Below are positions 6,569-10,674 of a stretch of 10,674 nt of DNA, piece by piece. Below the pieces are notes generated by a model. It saw only the letters and a list, made by a program, of their open reading frames with translations, was not told where the DNA came from and did not search any database. The DNA comes from Geoglobus sp. (lineage in GTDB: Archaea; Halobacteriota; Archaeoglobi; Archaeoglobales; Archaeoglobaceae), in contig JALUWC010000245.1 of assembly GCA_027019885.1 (NCBI GenBank), positions 1-10,674 of the forward strand, written 5' to 3'. A program made the translations under genes and the position numbers. Positions within the stretch are counted from its first letter, which is position 1. Each line of letters opens with the position of its first letter.

Positions 6569-9500
6569 GACAACCCCTCTCCAGCCATGACTTTTCTTCG
6601 TACAACCCTTTTATTTTCTCCTCAACCTCTCCCTTTTTACCAAAAAACATTTCTCTCTCTTTGGTCTCCAGCGAAACAGGCTTTCTCACAAAATAGCTTC
6701 CGTTCTCAAGCGCGTAGGAGTGGTGGAGAAATGCTGCACCCTTCAGCAACTTCACCCTTTCCTCATAACCCTTGTAGAACCCCTTCACGGGCTTTGCCAC
6801 GAAGGCAACGTTGTCAAGCATTACACCGCCTATGAAGAGGGTCAGTCCCACATCCCACCTGTCTCCGGCATTAAGCGATGCTATTCCTGTGTCCTCACGT
6901 CTCAGACCGAAGTAGTCCTGGAAGCTGAAATTTCCAGGGAGCTGCAGGGCGTTTTCTCCAGAATTTGCTATGGAGGTTATATAGAGTGCCACCTGCTTCA
7001 CCGTCCAAGTTCTGTCTCCCTTTACATTTTCAAATCTTCTGCGAACAAGTCCACAGAATTTTTCGCTCTGTATTAATTTGTTTTCTACTACTCTCCGAAT
7101 TTCAAGCGTGAGGTGCTCCCTCTCTCCCGGACGAGCAGTCATTAGTTCAGCGATGCTTTCCCTGCCTACAGAGGCTCTTCTGTCTTCTGGTGGGATTTCT
7201 ACAACTATATGCTTTTCCTCCTGTATTTCACCTCTCTGAATGTGTCCTCCCACAAGATTGCTGAATTCCTCCATCTTTTTCTCATATTCACTGTTCGTCT
7301 TTATATATTTTTTAATTTTTATTGCTAAATTTTTGTAAAGTTCGTCAACAGATGCCAGAACATCCTTTTCATTTTCGAGGATTTCTATTTTCTTCTTCGT
7401 CTCCTCCAGTTCTTCTTCAAGCCTCTTCTTTTTCCTCTCATAGCTGGTTGCCACTCTCACAATTTTCTCCAGCACTCTCTCAAATCTACCCACAGCTATG
7501 CTCCTCTCAATTTCCTTCAGGATGTGCTCATCAAGCTCTGTGCCAAAACTCTTGCTAACCTCAACTTCCACCTTTTTGACTACCTCGTTGATAAGCATAT
7601 TTCTATGCTCCTCAAGCTTCTCCTCCAGAGGATAATCAAAAATCACCCACACTCTACCCTCTTCCACACCGAATACTCCAAGGCTTGATATTTCATCCGC
7701 AATTTTCTCGGCAGTCATCCTCGCCTGCTTAGCGCGCCGCTCATCAGGTGGCTCAATAAATTTCCCTATCAGCCGGGAAAGAAGCTTTGGCTTACGAGAG
7801 GCAGTTCTCCACACCCTCATGTACTCTCCCAATAGCTCCAACGATCTTTCAATTCTTCCCCTCACCTCATCGAAGTCCTCATCTATATTCTCCACCGTCC
7901 TGGAAAATTCTGAAAGACTTCTATCAAGCATGCCGGAGCTACCTCGGGAACGTGGGCGTCTACTACGCAGCTCCGCAAACCTGTCCAGCTCCTCCTGAAG
8001 ATTTCTGAGATACCTTTCCAGCTTTGTTCTGAACCGCTCGCTCTCAAGCTCTGCCAAGTGCAGAAATTCCTCTTCGGTCAGCCTTTTTATTCTCCTTTCA
8101 AACTCCTTCACCCTCTCTTCGGTCTCTTCCTCAAGTTCTTTAAGCTCTTTCTCCAGCTTATCTCTCTTTTTTCTGGAACTTATTAGCTCAGAATTGAGTT
8201 CCTTTAGCTTTCTACCTATCAGAAGGCTGTCACCTGCTTTGCCCTTATCTTTTCTTATCATCTGTTTCACGATTCTCTTAACATCGTAGTCGGCGACTTC
8301 GCCGGTTCTCTTGAGCAGATTTAAGAGAGAGCTTATCTCCCTTATCTCTCCCAGCACCACCTCTCTGAAAAGCTCCTCTATCTCATCCTTGCTCTCTCCG
8401 AGCCCCTGATATGCAAGGTTCATCTGTTCTTCTATCAGCTCCACCTTCTCTTCCATATCCCCGTCCTCTAAGGCACCCTCCGCATTCTCCAGAGCGCCCA
8501 CGAATTCCTTGAAGCTAGTATATCCAAGCTCCGAAAAGAAATCCGACTCCAGAAGCCACTTTTTAAAGTGCTTCAGCCTCTCCTCCACCAGCGTGACGTC
8601 ATCTTCCACCAGTTCACCTGAATCAAATCCGTGCTCCCCGAGGAATCTGTCAACCTCGTGATTTATTTCTTGGCAGATTTCCAGAGCGTTTTTTCTGCGC
8701 TTCAGAGCCTCTGCATAGCTCTCTGCAATTTTTCTCCTTGTTTCCACGTCATACCTCAGCACGCAGGAGGAGGCGATGATGAAAGGCGTGTGCCTCTCTC
8801 TGCCGCCCCTGCTTCCGGAAAGTAAGTCCCTGTCCCCTCCGCGTTTGTAGTAGGATATAAAGGTATAGGGGAAGGCTTCTGAAAATTCTTTGAGGAGTAG
8901 TTCGGTTTCACTGTCCTCAGGACCTATATGACCCTTGTACCCTGTGGGTTCCAAAGGAACAAGTATTATATCTGCAAAAAGTCCTCTTAAACCCTCATCC
9001 AAAGTCAGGCGCTCTAATTCACAAAGCGCTGCATATCCGTTTGCCCTCTCCTCCGACCATTCACGTGTTGTGGGGAGTATTCCAAACAGCACAACATCGC
9101 AGCTTCCTCCCTCCCTCAGTCTCTTAGCAAGGTCGATGAACATCCCCGAACCTGTACCCCCTCCTAAACCAACAACCATTGCCACCTTTGCGGGGCTGGG
9201 CCTCTCGCTGAGGGGTAGTATGTCCTCACTCAGTGCCTTGAAGAACAACGCCTTTCCAAGCGCCCTTCTGCGCACCACTCCGGTGGCGAAGTTTATCCCC
9301 CTAAAGTTCTCCTGCTCATTTATCGTCCTGCGCGTCTCCTCGCTGTAGCAGTCTAGGTCGAACCACCATTTTTTTATATCTGTAGCTCTTGCTACATCCC
9401 TTTTAACCTCCTCCCCGCATATATCCGCAGCCGAGGTCAGCGGAAGAAGTCCTGTAATGGGTATGTTTTTTATGGTTATAGTTCCCGGAAACTCATTCGA

Positions 9501-9734
9501 TCTTGTATTTTCACGAAATTTTCCCTGTATTCTAGATATTTTGTCCTGTATATCAGCGATTTTCTTCTCATCTTCACCTATTTCATCTCTTGCTGTGTCA
9601 ACTATCCATACGCTACATGAAAGAGGTCTTGTTGAAGGTTTCAAGAATTCCTCCAGTACCCATTCCTTATCCAGCAGTGAAAACACCAATTTTTTCCCCG
9701 CACCTCCAACTGCAACTATCATATTTGGCAACAT
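6549..9734 (-). CDS. Tubulin/FtsZ-superfamily GTP-binding protein with long coiled-coil extension (FtsZ-like, not FtsZ)
   Basis: This is a 1061-residue protein, about three times the length of FtsZ. The N-terminal 340 residues show a Rossmann-type GTP-binding domain: a first strand and loop MIVAVGGAGKK (5-15), IVDTARDE (44-51) where FtsZ has its NTDAQ loop, and the superfamily signature GGGTGSG (191-197) followed by MFIDLAKRL. After it, VVLFGILPTTREWSEERAN and DIILVPLEP follow the FtsZ order (GVVTKPF, then LIVIPN). The T7 catalytic loop (NxDxxE) is not recognisable; D329 and E331 in RYDVETRRK are the only candidates. From about 425 to 590 and 765 to 825 the sequence is charged coiled coil. 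The stretch between them and the region 840-1030 look globular and are not recognised. There is no signal peptide or membrane helix, so it is cytoplasmic. GAGGTG at 9745-9740 supports the ATG at 9734 over the one at 9722. It best fits the Tubulin_2/FtsZl type of family, implicated by gene context in membrane remodelling. Confidence 0.88.
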   Translation of the reverse strand: MLPNMIVAVGGAGKKLVFSLLDKEWVLEEFLKPSTRPLSCSVWIVDTARDEIGEDEKKIADIQDKISRIQGKFRENTRSNEFPGTITIKNIPITGLLPLTSAADICGEEVKRDVARATDIKKWWFDLDCYSEETRRTINEQENFRGINFATGVVRRRALGKALFFKALSEDILPLSERPSPAKVAMVVGLGGGTGSGMFIDLAKRLREGGSCDVVLFGILPTTREWSEERANGYAALCELERLTLDEGLRGLFADIILVPLEPTGYKGHIGPEDSETELLLKEFSEAFPYTFISYYKRGGDRDLLSGSRGGRERHTPFIIASSCVLRYDVETRRKIAESYAEALKRRKNALEICQEINHEVDRFLGEHGFDSGELVEDDVTLVEERLKHFKKWLLESDFFSELGYTSFKEFVGALENAEGALEDGDMEEKVELIEEQMNLAYQGLGESKDEIEELFREVVLGEIREISSLLNLLKRTGEVADYDVKRIVKQMIRKDKGKAGDSLLIGRKLKELNSELISSRKKRDKLEKELKELEEETEERVKEFERRIKRLTEEEFLHLAELESERFRTKLERYLRNLQEELDRFAELRSRRPRSRGSSGMLDRSLSEFSRTVENIDEDFDEVRGRIERSLELLGEYMRVWRTASRKPKLLSRLIGKFIEPPDERRAKQARMTAEKIADEISSLGVFGVEEGRVWVIFDYPLEEKLEEHRNMLINEVVKKVEVEVSKSFGTELDEHILKEIERSIAVGRFERVLEKIVRVATSYERKKKRLEEELEETKKKIEILENEKDVLASVDELYKNLAIKIKKYIKTNSEYEKKMEEFSNLVGGHIQRGEIQEEKHIVVEIPPEDRRASVGRESIAELMTARPGEREHLTLEIRRVVENKLIQSEKFCGLVRRRFENVKGDRTWTVKQVALYITSIANSGENALQLPGNFSFQDYFGLRREDTGIASLNAGDRWDVGLTLFIGGVMLDNVAFVAKPVKGFYKGYEERVKLLKGAAFLHHSYALENGSYFVRKPVSLETKEREMFFGKKGEVEEKIKGLYEEKSWLERGCHEAGEA
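6574..6582 (-). promoter_or_regulatory. Ribosome binding site of the GTPase gene
   Basis: GGAGAGGGG lies inside the end of the tubulin-like gene and ends 5 bases before ATG 6568. It supports that start and the 20-base gene overlap. Confidence 0.5.
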
Positions 9735-9739
9735 TTTAA

Positions 9740-9745
9740 CACCTC
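9740..9745 (-). promoter_or_regulatory. Ribosome binding site of the tubulin-like gene
   Basis: GAGGTG begins directly after the TGA of the upstream gene (9748-9746) and ends 5 bases before ATG 9734. The 11-base intergenic gap is therefore entirely ribosome binding site and spacer, leaving no room for a separate promoter. Confidence 0.6.
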
Positions 9746-10507
9746 TCAGTCAAATTCTTCCTCCTTTTCACCTCCCGATGAGCCATACCAGTATCCCACT
9801 ATAAAGGCAAAAAGTGCGGTCGCAATTGGAGCAAGTTTCAGCCACAGCGGCGTTTGCGCCGCTTTCGTTTGCTTCAACGCTTCAACAAGCTCAAAGGCCT
9901 CTCTTACCAGACCCTTGTCGAAAAGCTCCTGTGCCACCTGCTTTGCGCTCCGGAAATCTTCCGGAATCTGCTGAAGCGCCTGCCCAAACTCCTCCTTCTT
10001 CTTTATGTTCAACCTGAAGTGCTTGAACGCCGGTGTGGTTACTGGTTCCTTTTCCCCCTCCTGATAGAGTGCCACCTGATAGTAAATCAGCTCCTCTTCT
10101 CTGAAGCGCGTTACCTCCAGACCATCCAGCTGTACCGTCGATGTGCCCGCCGGCGCCCTTCCCTTCACCTTTACGGTGAGACTACCAAGCTGCTTAGGTA
10201 CAGGAATTTCTGCATACGGTCCGTCAAAGCTCTTGTCCAGCTCCTGGATGTAGAAGAGAGGGGCGCCCTTGATTTTCTCCAGGGAGGAAGTTAGAACAAT
10301 CCTGTCTGCATACTTAAAATCAGAAATCGTAATTTCAAACTCTATACTTTCGCCCTCATCCACCCTTGCGGGAAGGCTTGGCGCTTTTACTTCAAGAGCA
10401 TTAACTGAGTAAAATGAAGAAAATAACATTACTAACATTAATAACAAACAGAATTTATCTCTTTTTCTTTCTCTTCTAATATATAGACTTATGCTTCTGG
10501 GCGTCAT
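9746..10507 (-). CDS. Exported beta-domain protein with C-terminal membrane anchor
   Basis: This is a 253-residue protein, first gene of the operon. A basic n-region (RRERKRDK, 11-18) leads into a hydrophobic stretch (19-34) and a likely signal-peptidase site after SVNA (37). Residues 38-168 are rich in beta strands, with VDEGESIEFEITIS and LGSLTVKVKGRAPAGTSTV typical of Ig-like or CARDB/NEW3-type domains of archaeal surface proteins. Residues 172-213 are helical (ALQQIPEDFRSAKQVAQELF). A membrane helix at 221-241 (LWLKLAPIATALFAFIVGYW) is followed by an acidic tail, GGEKEEEFD, that should face the cytoplasm. It is thus an outside domain tethered by one helix with a short inner tail, which could contact the tubulin-like protein encoded 11 bases downstream. 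Start: ATG at 10507 with GGTG 8 bases upstream. No family is firmly recognised. Confidence 0.85.
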   Translation of the reverse strand: MTPRSISLYIRRERKRDKFCLLLMLVMLFSSFYSVNALEVKAPSLPARVDEGESIEFEITISDFKYADRIVLTSSLEKIKGAPLFYIQELDKSFDGPYAEIPVPKQLGSLTVKVKGRAPAGTSTVQLDGLEVTRFREEELIYYQVALYQEGEKEPVTTPAFKHFRLNIKKKEEFGQALQQIPEDFRSAKQVAQELFDKGLVREAFELVEALKQTKAAQTPLWLKLAPIATALFAFIVGYWYGSSGGEKEEEFD

Positions 10508-10544
10508 GGTTTTTACACCATTATGTTTTTAACTTTTAACTCTG

Positions 10545-10555
10545 TATATTTAAAA
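10545..10555 (-). promoter_or_regulatory. Second TATA-like element of the operon
   Basis: On the minus strand this reads TTTTAAATATA, another AT-rich TATA-like element, a few bases closer to the gene than the palindromic one. It would give a leader of roughly 17 bases that still contains the ribosome binding site. Only one of the two need be used; sequence alone does not decide. Confidence 0.35.
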
Positions 10556-10559
10556 CGGA

Positions 10560-10567
10560 TTTATAAA
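10560..10567 (-). promoter_or_regulatory. Archaeal TATA box, palindromic, upstream of the operon
   Basis: TTTATAAA is a consensus-like archaeal TATA element centred about 56 bases before the first ATG (10507). On the minus strand it is preceded by GTAAGG, a purine-rich stretch where a BRE would lie. The usual 25-27 base distance puts transcription start near 10537 and leaves a leader of about 30 bases containing the GGTG ribosome binding site. Because the element is its own reverse complement, it could also serve a rightward transcript. Confidence 0.5.
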
Positions 10568-10641
10568 CCTTACGATTTAATTGGCTTTGTTGTGTTATCT
10601 GCCAAACATTTCGCTTGTGCGGTATTAGGCACGAGCCTTTG

Positions 10642-10674
10642 ATGAAGCTGAATCAGGATGATGTAGAGAAGATC
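10642..10674 (+). CDS. Possible start of a divergent gene, cut by the window edge
   Basis: ATG at 10642 opens MKLNQDDVEKI and runs off the right edge. The composition (hydrophilic, acidic) looks like a real N-terminus, and the palindromic TATA box 75 bases upstream could serve it. Against this, there is no good ribosome binding site: a small AGGC-ACGA-GCCT hairpin (10627-10638) occupies the space just before the ATG. Eleven codons are too few to assign a family. Confidence 0.25.
   Translation, partial: MKLNQDDVEKI

Noticed and set aside
8935..9348. Open reading frame of 137 codons on the plus strand
   Set aside because: It lies antisense to the GTP-binding core of the tubulin-like gene, whose motifs are clear; its Ser/Pro-rich product shows no domain. 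Other plus-strand frames inside the five genes (such as 9854-10294 and 4718-5077) are rejected for the same reason.
6549..9734. Calling the tubulin-like gene ftsZ or a cell-division gene
   Set aside because: The length, the coiled coils, the poorly matching T7 region and the operon context all differ from FtsZ, CetZ and artubulin. Only the superfamily signature is shared.
3598..10507. A vWA-domain gene expected beside this kind of tubulin-like gene
   Set aside because: No DxSxS MIDAS motif could be found in any of the five proteins. If present, such a gene must lie outside the window.
10640..10674. C/D box guide RNA suggested by TTGATGA and CTGA motifs
   Set aside because: The two motifs are only two bases apart, leaving no guide region, and there is no matching C'/D pair within the window.

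Overview
The window reads as a chromosomal piece of an archaeon, probably a thermophilic euryarchaeon; an Archaeoglobi-like host is a guess. The signs are AGG/AGA- and ATA-rich coding, Shine-Dalgarno (SD) sites of the GGAGGTG/GGTGA type, archaeal TATA boxes (TTTATAAA) ahead of the first gene, lysine- and glutamate-rich proteins with long coiled coils, and secreted proteins with PKD-like and other Ig-like modules. No rRNA, tRNA, CRISPR array or insertion sequence was seen.

Almost the whole window is one five-gene operon on the minus strand, transcribed from right to left. From the promoter near 10545-10567 the order is: (1) 10507-9746, a small exported protein with a beta-rich outer domain and a C-terminal membrane anchor; (2) 9734-6549, a 1061-residue tubulin/FtsZ-superfamily protein with the GGGTGSG signature and a very long coiled-coil extension; (3) 6568-5207, a polytopic membrane protein with a C-terminal P-loop GTPase domain (GPYRVGKT, DYSG, TKCD); (4) 5217-3598, a single-pass protein with a large cytoplasmic N-terminal domain and extracellular Ig/FN3-like domains; (5) 3640-167, a 1157-residue exported, multi-domain surface protein. 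Genes 1 and 2 are 11 bases apart, and genes 2 to 5 overlap one another, so they are very probably co-transcribed and translationally coupled.

Together the products span the envelope: a tubulin-like protein in the cytoplasm, a membrane-embedded GTPase, two single-pass proteins connecting inside to outside, and a large outer protein with adhesion-type modules. From memory, Makarova and Koonin described an FtsZ-like family found in archaea and bacteria whose neighbourhoods include a distinct GTPase and vWA and OmpA-family proteins, predicted to act in membrane remodelling. This operon looks like an archaeal version that lacks vWA and OmpA genes here and carries archaeal surface modules instead. 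That reading is inference.

The left edge (1-166) holds a short remnant, without a start codon, that resembles the end of a winged-helix regulator. The right edge (10508-10674) holds the operon promoter and possibly the first 11 codons of a divergent gene.
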